Of a stretch of DNA of 44,500 bases, positions 8,172 to 16,549 are shown one piece after another. The stretch's first letter is position 1, and each line of letters starts with the position of its first letter. The stretch comes from Nocardia niwae NBRC 108934 = DSM 45340 (GTDB lineage: Bacteria > Actinomycetota > Actinomycetes > Mycobacteriales > Mycobacteriaceae): NCBI RefSeq assembly GCF_001613465.1, contig NZ_BDCK01000055.1, positions 1 through 44,500 on the forward strand, given 5' to 3'. A program made the translations under genes and the position numbers. The notes beneath the pieces were generated by a model. That model made no database searches. It saw only the letters and a list, made by a program, of their open reading frames with translations, and had not been told where the DNA came from.

Positions 8172-8915
8172 GTGCTGGTGCTGCTGCCTCCTTCCGAAAC
8201 CAAGTCCGATGGCGGCGCTGGGGCGCCGCTCGCGCTGGACTCCTTGTCGATGCCGCAGCTCACGGCCGTGCGCACCCGGCTGATCGAGGAAGTGGTGCGG
8301 TTGGCGGCCGACCCGGAAGGCTCCCGCGCCGCGCTGGGTCTCGGCAAGGGGGCCGACGGCGAGATCGCGCGCAACGCCGCGCTGCGCACCTCGCCGACCC
8401 GTCCCGCGCTGGAGCGCTATACCGGCGTCCTCTACGACGCGCTCGACGCGCGCTCGTTCACCAAGGCGCAGCGCGCCAAGGCGTACGCCCGGCTCGGCAT
8501 CGGCTCCGCCCTGTTCGGCGCGGTCCGCGCCGATGACCCGATTCCCGCCTACCGCCTGTCCGGCGGCTCGAAATTACCCGGGCTACCGACCCTGTCGGCG
8601 GTGTGGCGCGACGAGCTGGCCACCGCGCTGCTCACCGAGGCGGGCGGCGAACTCGTCGTCGACCTGCGTTCGGGCACCTATCAGCAGCTCGGGCGGGTGC
8701 CCGGCGCGATCACCGCCAACGTGCTCACCGAGCATCCGGACGGGTCACGCACGGTGGTGAGCCATTTCAACAAGCACCACAAGGGCTTGCTGGCGCGTGC
8801 CCTCGTGCTCACCAGAGCGGAACCGGCCGACGTGCGGGGCGTCGCGCGGGTGGCGGCCAAGGCCGGGTTGCGAGCCGAGATCGCCTCGCCCACCGAGCTT
8901 CTGATCATCACCTGA
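8172..8915 (+). CDS. yaaA: YaaA/DUF328 peroxide-stress protein
   Basis: 247 residues from the GTG at 8172. The family start (VLVLLPPSETK) and the C-terminal HFNKHHKGLLAR motif, equivalent to the conserved lysine-rich DNA-contact region of YaaA, are present, as is the internal RLSGGSKLPGLPTLSAVWRD block. In Escherichia coli YaaA is induced by OxyR and limits free iron and hydroxyl-radical damage; the purified protein binds DNA. The role here is assigned by family. It is transcribed divergently from proS and followed by a 413-bp stretch without a convincing gene. Confidence 0.88.
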   Translation: MLVLLPPSETKSDGGAGAPLALDSLSMPQLTAVRTRLIEEVVRLAADPEGSRAALGLGKGADGEIARNAALRTSPTRPALERYTGVLYDALDARSFTKAQRAKAYARLGIGSALFGAVRADDPIPAYRLSGGSKLPGLPTLSAVWRDELATALLTEAGGELVVDLRSGTYQQLGRVPGAITANVLTEHPDGSRTVVSHFNKHHKGLLARALVLTRAEPADVRGVARVAAKAGLRAEIASPTELLIIT

Positions 8916-9329
8916 GTCGGTCCGGCCGGTCACCGGAGAGCGCGGCGAGTTCGGCATCGAGGTCGGCGCGTACGGGCGATGACCGACAGCATGATCCGAA
9001 CCCACCGCGCCGGATCGCTCCCCGAGAGCTCGATCCAGCGAGCCGGCACGCGTTCCTCCACCGTCATGGCGCGAGTCTCACGGATCCGTGGGCGAGCGGC
9101 GAGGCGGTGGCGACCGGAATCACCTTCGGCCCGCCGTCGGATCACGGATCGACAGCGTGCTGTGCAGGAAGGTGCGGGGTTCGCCGACGGAACGTGATGC
9201 GCCGGAGATTTCGTCCGAATCGCCGGCGCATGGTGAAGGGTGTATGCCGGACAGTGGTAGTCGAGCCGCGTTCTCGCCCCGGCCGCGAGCGGCGGCACCG
9301 CCGATGCTCACCGATCGAATCGAGGAGAC
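8916..9329. other. Intergenic stretch before mmsA, with two inverted repeats
   Basis: No gene I can support. A 45-codon minus-strand frame (8930-9067, starting MTVEERVPARW) exists, but its Arg-rich tail does not resemble a protein. The stretch holds a perfect 12-bp palindrome at 9079-9090 (CACGGATCCGTG) and a 9-bp inverted repeat at 9197-9231, both possible regulator sites for mmsA. Confidence 0.6.
9197..9231. promoter_or_regulatory. Inverted repeat upstream of mmsA
   Basis: ATGCGCCGG (9197-9205) is mirrored exactly by CCGGCGCAT (9223-9231) across 17 bases, about 100 bp before the mmsA start. It could be an operator or an RNA hairpin in the leader. Confidence 0.35.
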
Positions 9330-10820
9330 ATGCAGACCATCGCGCACTGGCTCGACGGCAAGGACTTCGCCGGCACCGGCGAGACGACCGCACCGGTGAC
9401 CAACCCGGCGACCGGCGCGGTGACCGGTCGGGTCGCGCTGGCGAACGCCGCCGACACCCGCGCGGCGATCGATTCCGCCGCGAAGGCCTTCCCGGCGTGG
9501 CGGGACACCTCGCTGACCCGGCGCACCCAGATCCTGTTCCGCTTCCGTGAGCTGCTGAACGAGCGCAAAGAGGAGCTGGCCCGGCTGATCACCGCCGAAC
9601 ACGGCAAGGTGCTCGCGGACGCGACCGGGGAGGTGAGCCGCGGCCTGGAAGTCGTCGAGTTCGCCTGCGGCATTCCACATCTGCTGCAGGGCGGCTATAC
9701 CGAGAACGCCTCCACCAAGGTCGACATCTTCTCCATCCGCCAGCCGCTCGGCCCGGTCGCCGTCATCTCGCCGTTCAACTTCCCCGCGATGGTGCCGATG
9801 TGGTTCTTCCCGCTCGCCATCGCCGCGGGCAACACGGTGGTGCTCAAACCGAGCGAGAAGGACCCGTCCCCGTCACTGTGGCTGGCGCGGCTGTGGGCCG
9901 AAGCCGAACTGCCCGCGGGCGTCTTCACCGTGGTGCAGGGCGACAAGGTCGCGGTCGACGAGCTGCTGGACAACCCGGGCGTCAAGGCCGTCTCGTTCGT
10001 CGGCTCGACGCCGATCGCCCGGTACGTCTACCAGCGCGGCACCGGCGCGGGCAAGCGGGTGCAGGCGCTCGGCGGCGCGAAGAACCACATGGTGGTGCTC
10101 CCGGACGCGGACCTGGACCTGGCCGCCGACGCCGCGGTGAACGCCGGATTCGGCTCGGCGGGCGAGCGGTGCATGGCGATCAGCGTGGTGGTCGCGGTGG
10201 GCGGGGCGGCCGACGAGCTGGTCGGCAAGATCGCCGAACGGGCCGCGACCATCGAGACCGGTGACGGAACTCGCGGTGCGGACATGGGTCCGCTGGTCAC
10301 CCGGGCGCACCGCGACCGAGTCGCGGACTACATCGCGGCGGGTGAATCCGCCGGAGCCACTGTGGTTCTCGACGGCCGGGGCGTCGAAGCGGACGGTGCG
10401 GCCGACGGCTTCTGGCTCGGGCCGACGATTCTGGACCAGGTCAGCACCGACATGAGCGTCTACACCGATGAGATCTTCGGACCCGTGCTGTCGGTGGTGC
10501 GCGTCGACACCTACGACGACGCGCTGGCGCTGATCAACGCCAATCCGTACGGCAACGGCACTGCCCTGTTCACCAACGACGGCGGCGCCGCTCGCCGCTT
10601 CCACAACGAGGTCGAGGTCGGCATGGTCGGCATCAACGTGCCGATCCCGGTGCCGATGTCCTATTACAGCTTCGGCGGCTGGAAGAACTCGCTGTTCGGC
10701 GACGCGCACGCGCACGGCGCCGACGGTGTGCGGTTCTTCACCCGCACCAAGGCGGTCACCACGCGGTGGCTCGATCCCAGCCACGGCGGACTGAACCTCG
10801 GCTTCCCGCGGAACAAGTAG
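9330..10820 (+). CDS. mmsA: CoA-acylating methylmalonate-semialdehyde dehydrogenase
   Basis: 496 residues, typical for MmsA. The enzyme oxidises methylmalonate semialdehyde (from valine) or malonate semialdehyde to propionyl- or acetyl-CoA with NAD and CoA, releasing CO2. Visible marks are PLGPVAVISPFNFPAMVPMW, the cofactor stretch AGNTVVLKPSEKDPS, GFGSAGERCMAISV with catalytic Cys281, and the C-terminal PMSYYSFGGWKNSLFGD, which is characteristic of MmsA rather than general aldehyde dehydrogenases. GAGGAG precedes the ATG by five bases. It stands alone, without the mmsB or acyl-CoA dehydrogenase neighbours seen in some genomes. Its propionyl-CoA product feeds the B12-dependent methylmalonyl-CoA pathway, which fits the cob genes further on. 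Confidence 0.95.
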   Translation: MQTIAHWLDGKDFAGTGETTAPVTNPATGAVTGRVALANAADTRAAIDSAAKAFPAWRDTSLTRRTQILFRFRELLNERKEELARLITAEHGKVLADATGEVSRGLEVVEFACGIPHLLQGGYTENASTKVDIFSIRQPLGPVAVISPFNFPAMVPMWFFPLAIAAGNTVVLKPSEKDPSPSLWLARLWAEAELPAGVFTVVQGDKVAVDELLDNPGVKAVSFVGSTPIARYVYQRGTGAGKRVQALGGAKNHMVVLPDADLDLAADAAVNAGFGSAGERCMAISVVVAVGGAADELVGKIAERAATIETGDGTRGADMGPLVTRAHRDRVADYIAAGESAGATVVLDGRGVEADGAADGFWLGPTILDQVSTDMSVYTDEIFGPVLSVVRVDTYDDALALINANPYGNGTALFTNDGGAARRFHNEVEVGMVGINVPIPVPMSYYSFGGWKNSLFGDAHAHGADGVRFFTRTKAVTTRWLDPSHGGLNLGFPRNK

Positions 10821-10962
10821 GCCCCGGCGAAGTGATGCGAGGGCGATCCTCGACCAAGCGGTCACGGTGGCCGACCGGCACACCGTCTGACCGGCGGCCT
10901 TCGGCGCACGCGGGCGCCACGCCGACGGGAATGCCTTGCCGTGGCCGCTTGTTCGCCCGAAG

Positions 10963-11376
10963 GTGACCGATACCGCAGAGCTTTCCGCTGACCTGAAGAA
11001 GTATCTCGACGAGGAGAAGGTGTTCGCCACCGCGGCCACGATCGGCCCCAACGGGCAGCCGCACCTGACCGTGATCTGGTTGAAGCGCGACGGCAACGAC
11101 CTGCTCTTCTCCACCACGACCGATCGCCAGCAGGGCAAGAACCTGGCGCGTGACCCGCGCATCACCGTGCTGATCAACCCGCCGGACAACCCCTACGTCT
11201 ACGCGGAGATCCGGGGCAGCGCGACCCTCACGCCCGACCCGGACAAGACCCTGCCCGACGAACTGTCGGCGAAGTACACCGGACAGAAGTACGTGGACTT
11301 CAACCCCGCCTCGGTCAACGACGGCCCGCGCATCATCGTGCGCGTCACACCCCGCCGCGTGGCGGGCCGCTTCTGA
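10963..11376 (+). CDS. PNPOx-like FMN/F420-dependent enzyme
   Basis: 137 residues from the GTG at 10963; an in-frame ATG at 10936 is possible. It is a split-barrel flavin-binding protein of the pyridoxamine-phosphate-oxidase-like group: VFATAATIGPNGQPHLTVIW forms the first strands, then DLLFSTTTDRQQGKNLARDPR and the conserved ITVLINPPDNPYVYAEIRG. Many actinobacterial members of this size use coenzyme F420 rather than FMN, as in the Rv1155 group, but the cofactor cannot be settled here. Substrate unknown. It converges on the MFS pump gene with a small hairpin between them. Confidence 0.85.
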   Translation: MTDTAELSADLKKYLDEEKVFATAATIGPNGQPHLTVIWLKRDGNDLLFSTTTDRQQGKNLARDPRITVLINPPDNPYVYAEIRGSATLTPDPDKTLPDELSAKYTGQKYVDFNPASVNDGPRIIVRVTPRRVAGRF

Positions 11377-11381
11377 CGGCG

Positions 11382-11397
11382 CCGCCCACGGGGGCGG
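11382..11397. terminator. Small hairpin between convergent genes
   Basis: CCGCCC/GGGCGG stem with a four-base loop, between the stops at 11376 and 11411. It may end transcription from both sides. Weak evidence, since it is short. Confidence 0.35.
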
Positions 11398-11410
11398 TCA
11401 CCACGCCGGA

Positions 11411-12901
11411 TCAAACAGCGCTTTGCTGCGCTTCTTCCTGAGCGTGCTGGGCCATGGCCAGTTGTTGCGGGGTGAAGCGCAGCGTGAGGGCGACCAATCC
11501 GGCCGCGAACGCGATGAGGGCGCAGACGAACAACACCAGGGTGTAGCCGTCGCCCAGCGCGGCGATCTCCGCCGACGTCATCCCGGCCACCTTCTCGGTG
11601 CGGCCGCCGAGCGACAGGGTGCGGGAGGCGGCGATCGGGGTGAGCAGACCGATGGCCACCGGCGTGGCCAGGTTCATGAACATCTGCCCGACCGCGGCCA
11701 GCGGGCCGATATTGGCCGGTGGCACACCGACCAGCACACACAGCGGTGCGAGCACCATGGCGATGCCGACGCCCAAACCGATCACCACGAGCAGTGGCAG
11801 CAGTGTCGCGAAGTACAGCACTTCGCCGTCGAGGGTCGAACCGAACAGCAGTCCCACGCCGAGCACCACCGAAGCGCCCGCGAGCAGCCAGCGCGGCGCG
11901 ACGTACAGCGCGGCCTTGGAGGCCACCGCGCCGCCGATGCCGATGCCGACGGTGAACGGAATCGCCGCGACACCCGCCTTGAGCGGACCGTATCCGATGA
12001 CGTTCTGCATGAACTGGGCGACGAAGAAGGTCATCGCGCCCAGCACGCCACCGGCCAGGAAGATCAGCAGGAAGGTGGCGACGCGGTCGCGGCTGTCGAA
12101 CAGCGACCACGGCAACAGCGGGTCGTCCACCCGCCGTTCCAGCGCCACGAAGACGATCAGCAGCACCACGCCCGCGATCAGCGAGCCGATGATCGCCGGG
12201 TGGCCCCAGCCGAGCTCGGGGCCCTCGGTGGCGCCGAACACGATCGACGCGCAGGCGATGGTGCCGAGCACCGCGCCGGGAATGTCGAGAGCCGAACGGT
12301 GGTGTTCGGTGTCGGCGAGCTTGTAGGCCGCGCCGAGGATGATCAGCGCGCCGATCGGGACGTTGATCAGAAAGATCCACCGCCACGACAGCTGGGTCAG
12401 CGCGCCGCCGACCACGAGCCCGCCGACGGAGCCGATGCCGACCATCGAGCCGACGATCGCGATTGCCTGGTTGCGCGCCTTACCCGGCGCGAAGGTCGTC
12501 GCCACCAGCGCGAACGCGGTGGGTGCCGCGACCGCCGCGCCCGCGCCCTGGAAGGCCCGCGCCGCGAGCAGCATGGCCTGGTTCTGCGCGAGCCCGCACA
12601 ACAGCGAGGCCAGCGTGAACACCGCGACGCCGACGACAAGCATGCGCTTGCGGCCGAAGGCGTCGCCGAGCCGGCCGCCGAGCAGCATCAGGCCCGCGAA
12701 GGTGAGCCCGTACGAGGTCACCGTCCACGCGCTGCCCGCGCTGGACAACCCCATCTCCTCTTGCAGTCGCGGCAGCGCGAAGATCACGACCGTGCCGTCG
12801 AGCACGACCATGAGCTGCAATCCGCTCAGCACTAGGATCGCGAGCCCGAAGGCCCGCTGCGTCACTGGATACTGCATCGTCGCAGCGGGGTTCCGAAGCA
12901 C
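11411..12901 (-). CDS. efpA: EfpA-like MFS drug efflux transporter (DHA2, 14 TM)
   Basis: 496 residues. The protein is almost entirely membrane-spanning, with the length and pattern of 14-helix DHA2 (EmrB/QacA) drug:proton antiporters. Motif A is seen as GGRLGDAFGRKRMLV and motif C as GIGSVGGLVVGGALTQLSWRWIFLINVP. Its place between proS and cysG equals Rv2846c (efpA) of M. tuberculosis, so orthology is likely. I take the GTG at 12901: TACAGT lies eight bases upstream, giving a leaderless start. An internal ATG at 12877 is the alternative. A perfect palindrome covers the -10 box, pointing to a repressor encoded elsewhere. Confidence 0.87.
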   Translation of the reverse strand: MLRNPAATMQYPVTQRAFGLAILVLSGLQLMVVLDGTVVIFALPRLQEEMGLSSAGSAWTVTSYGLTFAGLMLLGGRLGDAFGRKRMLVVGVAVFTLASLLCGLAQNQAMLLAARAFQGAGAAVAAPTAFALVATTFAPGKARNQAIAIVGSMVGIGSVGGLVVGGALTQLSWRWIFLINVPIGALIILGAAYKLADTEHHRSALDIPGAVLGTIACASIVFGATEGPELGWGHPAIIGSLIAGVVLLIVFVALERRVDDPLLPWSLFDSRDRVATFLLIFLAGGVLGAMTFFVAQFMQNVIGYGPLKAGVAAIPFTVGIGIGGAVASKAALYVAPRWLLAGASVVLGVGLLFGSTLDGEVLYFATLLPLLVVIGLGVGIAMVLAPLCVLVGVPPANIGPLAAVGQMFMNLATPVAIGLLTPIAASRTLSLGGRTEKVAGMTSAEIAALGDGYTLVLFVCALIAFAAGLVALTLRFTPQQLAMAQHAQEEAQQSAV

Positions 12902-12915
12902 AGTGAGTCACTGTA
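12900..12915 (-). promoter_or_regulatory. Operator palindrome over the -10 box of the efflux gene
   Basis: ACAGTGA-G-TCACTGT (12900-12914) is a perfect 15-bp palindrome. The minus-strand -10 candidate TACAGT (12915-12910) lies inside it, and the GTG start at 12901 overlaps its far end. A TetR- or GntR-like repressor bound here would block initiation. Confidence 0.6.
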
Positions 12916-13098
12916 ATTGATGCCGCTGCCGTATTTGTCCGCCCACCGACCCGGACGGCCCCACGACGGGCAGCGGTCCCGGCGATCCCGCCGGTCATCG
13001 ACGACGCGGATCACGGACTGGTCCGGCTCGATGCGATGAGGCACAGTCCCTGCTTCCCTGTATCGAGCCGCACTCCGGTACGGCGTGGGCGGCGAACG

Positions 13099-14373
13099 CT
13101 AGCCCGCCGCGGAGTCGGCGCGCGGGACGCTCGCGTCCGCGGAGAATCCGGCGGTCGGGCCGATCACCACGATGGCGGGCGGGCGGATGCCTTCGGCCCG
13201 CACCCGGGCGGCCACGGTGCCGAGATCGGCGCGCAGCACACGCTGGGTGCGCAGCGTGCCTTCCTGGATGACGGTGGCGGGTGTGCCCGCCGGGCGACCG
13301 CCCTCCAGCAGCGCGGTGGCGAACTGCTCGATCCGCTCCACCGCCATCATCAACACCAGGGTGCCGCGAAGGCGGGCCAGCGCGGGCCAGTCCACCAGCG
13401 AATCCGGATGGTCCGGCGCGACGTGCCCGCTCACCACCACGAATTCGTGGGTGACGCCGCGGTGGGTCACCGGGATGCCTGCGGCCGCGGGCACCGAGAT
13501 CGGGCTGGTGACGCCGGGCACCACCGTGACCGGAACCCCGGCGGCCACACAGGCCTCGAGTTCCTCGTAGCCGCGTCCGAACACGTACGGGTCACCGCCC
13601 TTGAGCCGCACCACGAACTTGCCCGCCTTTGCGCCGTCGATCAGCGCGTTGTTGATCGCTTCCTGCGCCATCGCCCGCCCGTAGGGGATCTTGGCGGCGT
13701 CGACCACCTCGACCTCCGGCCCGAGTTCGGCGAGCAGCTCCGGCGGCGCGAGCCGGTCGGCGACCACCAGATCCGCCCTGGCCAGCAGCCGCCGCCCGCG
13801 CACGGTGATCAGGTCGGGGTCGCCCGGCCCGCCGCCGACCAGGGCGACGCCGGGCGCGATCGGCGTCGAGTCGTCGCTCACCACACCGGATTGCAGGGCC
13901 TCCAGCAATGCGTTGCGCACGGCCGCCGAACGCCGGTGCTGCCCGCTCGCCAGCACGCCGAGCGTCAGCCCGTCGTAGCGCGCGGTGGCCGGGGTGACCG
14001 CGGTGCCCAGCCGAGCGGTGTCGGCTCGCACGCAGAAGATCCGCCGCCGGGTCGCCTCGGCGACCACCGCCGCGTTGGTCTCGGGCTCGTCGGTGCACGC
14101 GATCGCGTACCACGCGCCGTCGAGGTCACCGTCGGCGTAGTCGCGCAGCGTGACGGTGATCTGCCCGGAGGTCGCCATCCCCTCGACCGCGGGCGTGACG
14201 GCGCGGCTGACCACGTGGACGTCCGCGCCGGAGGCGATCAGCAGTCCCAGTCGGCGCTGCGCCACCGACCCACCGCCGACCACGACGACACGCCGTCCGT
14301 GCAGATCGAGCCCGACCAGGTAGTTCGGGTCGCCGGTGGGCTGGTCTTGCGTTGCGTCTGACGTGTTCGGCAC
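13099..14373 (-). CDS. cysG: Uroporphyrinogen-III C-methyltransferase with precorrin-2 dehydrogenase domain
   Basis: 424 residues from the GTG at 14373, which has TAGGCT eight bases upstream; the frame allows 13 more residues. The N-terminal Rossmann domain (LHGRRVVVVGGGSVAQRRLG) is the precorrin-2 dehydrogenase/ferrochelatase-like part. The C-terminal two-thirds is the SAM methyltransferase: VALVGGGPGDPDLITVRG, then VVRLKGGDPYVFGRGYEE and VVPGVTSPISVPAAAGIPVTHR. It methylates uroporphyrinogen III twice to precorrin-2, the branch point to siroheme and cobalamin. The order efpA-cysG matches M. tuberculosis (Rv2846c-Rv2847c), but an accessory insert separates it from the cobE-cobB-cobO genes here. 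Confidence 0.93.
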   Translation of the reverse strand: MPNTSDATQDQPTGDPNYLVGLDLHGRRVVVVGGGSVAQRRLGLLIASGADVHVVSRAVTPAVEGMATSGQITVTLRDYADGDLDGAWYAIACTDEPETNAAVVAEATRRRIFCVRADTARLGTAVTPATARYDGLTLGVLASGQHRRSAAVRNALLEALQSGVVSDDSTPIAPGVALVGGGPGDPDLITVRGRRLLARADLVVADRLAPPELLAELGPEVEVVDAAKIPYGRAMAQEAINNALIDGAKAGKFVVRLKGGDPYVFGRGYEELEACVAAGVPVTVVPGVTSPISVPAAAGIPVTHRGVTHEFVVVSGHVAPDHPDSLVDWPALARLRGTLVLMMAVERIEQFATALLEGGRPAGTPATVIQEGTLRTQRVLRADLGTVAARVRAEGIRPPAIVVIGPTAGFSADASVPRADSAAG

Positions 14374-14381
14374 AAGTTTCG

Positions 14382-14387
14382 AGCCTA
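14382..14387 (-). promoter_or_regulatory. Predicted -10 box of leaderless cysG
   Basis: TAGGCT on the minus strand, eight bases before the GTG at 14373. It supports that start over the upstream in-frame codon at 14412. Confidence 0.5.
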
Positions 14388-14615
14388 CGGCGTGACCGTC
14401 CGGCACCGGCAATCGACCGGCACGCCCGGCCCTCGCGCATCGGCGTGGCGCAGCCGAACGGCACCATGCGCCGCAGCCGGGCCCCGAGCGGTGCTGGGCG
14501 GAGCGGGGCGACGGGCCAGGGCCACCGCCCGGCCCGCAACTGTGACCAGCGGTTACGAGCGATCCGGCAGCACGCGGCGGTAGGTTGCGGAGGAGTCGCT
14601 CGGAAAGGCGGACCG

Positions 14616-15083
14616 ATGAAGCAGCTCAGACCGCAACGACTGCTCGACGTGGCCTACGACGAGGCGCTGCGTGGACTCGCCGAAGGCGGGATCCCGATCG
14701 GCGCCGCGCTGTTCGACGCTGGCGGCACGCTGCTCGGGCGCGGGCGCAACCGCCGGGTGCAGTCCGGCGACCCCAGCATGCATGCCGAGACCGACGCCTT
14801 CCGCGCGGCGGGACGGCGGCGCGACTACCGCGGCACCATCATGGTCACCACACTCTCGCCCTGCTGGTACTGCAGCGGCCTGGTCCGCCAGTTCGGCATC
14901 GGCGCGGTGGTGGTCGGGGAGTCGCAGACCTTCTCCGGCGGCCACAAGTGGCTCGCCGGGCACGGCGTCGCGGTCACCGTCCTCGAGGACCGGCGGTGCA
15001 TCGATCTGATGACCCGGTTCATCGCCGAGCATCCCGCGCTGTGGCACGAGGACATCGGGTCCGCCGACGATCTCGAGGCCTGA
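14616..15083 (+). CDS. Cytosine/nucleoside deaminase-like zinc hydrolase
   Basis: 155 residues from the ATG at 14616, preceded by GGAAAGGCGG. The zinc site of the cytidine-deaminase superfamily is complete: HAE at 56-58 (ligand His56, proton shuttle Glu58) and PCWYC at 82-86 (ligands Cys83 and Cys86). The context MHAETDAFRAAGRR and TTLSPCWYCSGLVRQFGI, the short length and the C-terminal helix resemble yeast cytosine deaminase (Fcy1) more than bacterial guanine or tRNA-adenosine deaminases. It probably deaminates a free pyrimidine base or analogue in the cytoplasm. The exact substrate is unproven. It converges with the DoxX gene, leaving nine bases between their stops. Confidence 0.87.
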   Translation: MKQLRPQRLLDVAYDEALRGLAEGGIPIGAALFDAGGTLLGRGRNRRVQSGDPSMHAETDAFRAAGRRRDYRGTIMVTTLSPCWYCSGLVRQFGIGAVVVGESQTFSGGHKWLAGHGVAVTVLEDRRCIDLMTRFIAEHPALWHEDIGSADDLEA

Positions 15084-15092
15084 GCCGCCTGC

Positions 15093-16448
15093 TCAGCGGA
15101 AGTACGGATACTCCTGCACCCAGTGGAATCCGCGGCTGCGCAGCGGGAAGTCGTCGAGGGCGACCGAGGTCAGCGCGATCGAGACCGGCTGTCCGGCGAG
15201 CGCGCCCGACAAAGTCAGCCGCTCGGGTCCCGGCCGGTCGAATCCGAAATTGCCCAAGGGTTGTGGCTGCGAGCCAACGGCTGCCGGTGGCGCGACCATG
15301 ACCAGCGTGCGCGCGTCGGGATCGACCAGGGCGAGCACCGGAACCAACTGGCCGTCCATTCGCTGCACGGAAGCACCGTCGCGGTCGAAAACAACCCGTT
15401 GCCACCGTAATTGGTCGGTGGTCAGCGGTGGTAGCGGTTTGCCGTCCACGCTGAATTCGGTGACCGCCCAGATGCCGTACAAGGGAGGTTCCGGTCGCCC
15501 CGCGCCTTGCTCGGTCCACCTTTCCCAGCCGGTGTACGCGTTCGAGAACACCAGCCACACCCCGAGCGCGATCTGCGCCGCGGCCGCGATCCGGTTCGCC
15601 CGCGGCGTGCCCAGCAGCGGAGGCGTCGTGGACGGTCCGGTCGGCCGGTTCAGCACGAGCACGTTCACCAGACGCCCCGCCTCCGGCGCGAGCAGCACCA
15701 GGCACAGCAGCATCAGGTGGAACGAGAGGATCTTCGCGGGCACGTCGTAGGTCATGTCCAGCACGAACACCTGAGTCGTGCACACCAGGCTCAGCATCGC
15801 GCCCACCAGCGCGGTGCGCGGTACGAACAGCAGCACGCCGCCGAGCAGTTCCGCACAGCCCAGCAGGATTTCGTATTGCGGCGACACGCCGATGTGATTC
15901 CACAGCACCGCCATCGGACTGAAATTCCCGTAGGGCTCGAGCAACCGGCTCAGCGGCGTCGGCGGCATCTGGGTGGGGATGGCCTTCGCCATGCCGTAGG
16001 CGATCATCTGCCCGGCCAGGCACACCCGCACGAACAGCAGAAACCACGGCTGCACGGCCCGGTAGTGCGGACGATCCCGATCCAGCACGCTCCAAATCAC
16101 CGTTCCGAGCAGCGCGGCCACGAGCAGGACGAACACCAGCACCCAGAAGTAGGCCTGGTCGCCGCTGATCGACGACGTGTTCGCCGCGACGGAGGTGCCG
16201 AACACCCGCGTACCGGACCACTCGACCAGGGGGCGCAGCGCGCGGGCCGCGCCGGAGTTCACCCAGTCCGGCAGCCATTCACGCGTCAGTCCGAGAAACT
16301 CGGGGACGATCGCCGGGTACACCAGGCAGAACAGCCCGAAGTACAGGAAACCGAAGCGGAACGCCACCCGGGTCGCCGCGCGCCAGGGACGGATACCGGC
16401 GCCCTGCGCGTCCGCGGCTTCCGTCCGGTCGAGGATCGCTTCGGTCAC
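15093..16448 (-). CDS. DoxX-family multi-pass membrane protein, copy 1
   Basis: 451 residues from the GTG at 16448, with GGAAGGA seven bases upstream. About seven hydrophobic segments run from VAFRFGFLYFGLFCLVYPAIV near residue 35 to RIAAAAQIALGVWLVF near 310. They include the DoxX-like core (WFLLFVRVCLAGQMIAYGMA, then YEILLGCAELLGGVLLFVPR). After the last helix comes a soluble domain of about 130 residues ending in FPLRSRGFHWVQEYPYFR. DoxX-type proteins take part in membrane redox or thiol-stress functions, but none of this long form is characterised as far as I know. It lies just downstream of a close paralogue, so the two arose by tandem duplication and are probably co-transcribed. Confidence 0.78.
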   Translation of the reverse strand: MTEAILDRTEAADAQGAGIRPWRAATRVAFRFGFLYFGLFCLVYPAIVPEFLGLTREWLPDWVNSGAARALRPLVEWSGTRVFGTSVAANTSSISGDQAYFWVLVFVLLVAALLGTVIWSVLDRDRPHYRAVQPWFLLFVRVCLAGQMIAYGMAKAIPTQMPPTPLSRLLEPYGNFSPMAVLWNHIGVSPQYEILLGCAELLGGVLLFVPRTALVGAMLSLVCTTQVFVLDMTYDVPAKILSFHLMLLCLVLLAPEAGRLVNVLVLNRPTGPSTTPPLLGTPRANRIAAAAQIALGVWLVFSNAYTGWERWTEQGAGRPEPPLYGIWAVTEFSVDGKPLPPLTTDQLRWQRVVFDRDGASVQRMDGQLVPVLALVDPDARTLVMVAPPAAVGSQPQPLGNFGFDRPGPERLTLSGALAGQPVSIALTSVALDDFPLRSRGFHWVQEYPYFR

Positions 16449-16549
16449 GGCGGTCCTTCCAGTCCGAGTTGTGGCAGACCGAAGGTATCGAAAAGTGCCG
16501 TGGCCGTAGTACGTTTCGGCGCGATCGCGCACGGCCGCCGCAACTCGGG

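Noticed and set aside
8930..9067. 45-codon minus-strand frame starting MTVEERVPARW
   Set aside because: Short, Arg-rich at the end, no ribosome site and no family resemblance. It could be a fragment but is not supported.
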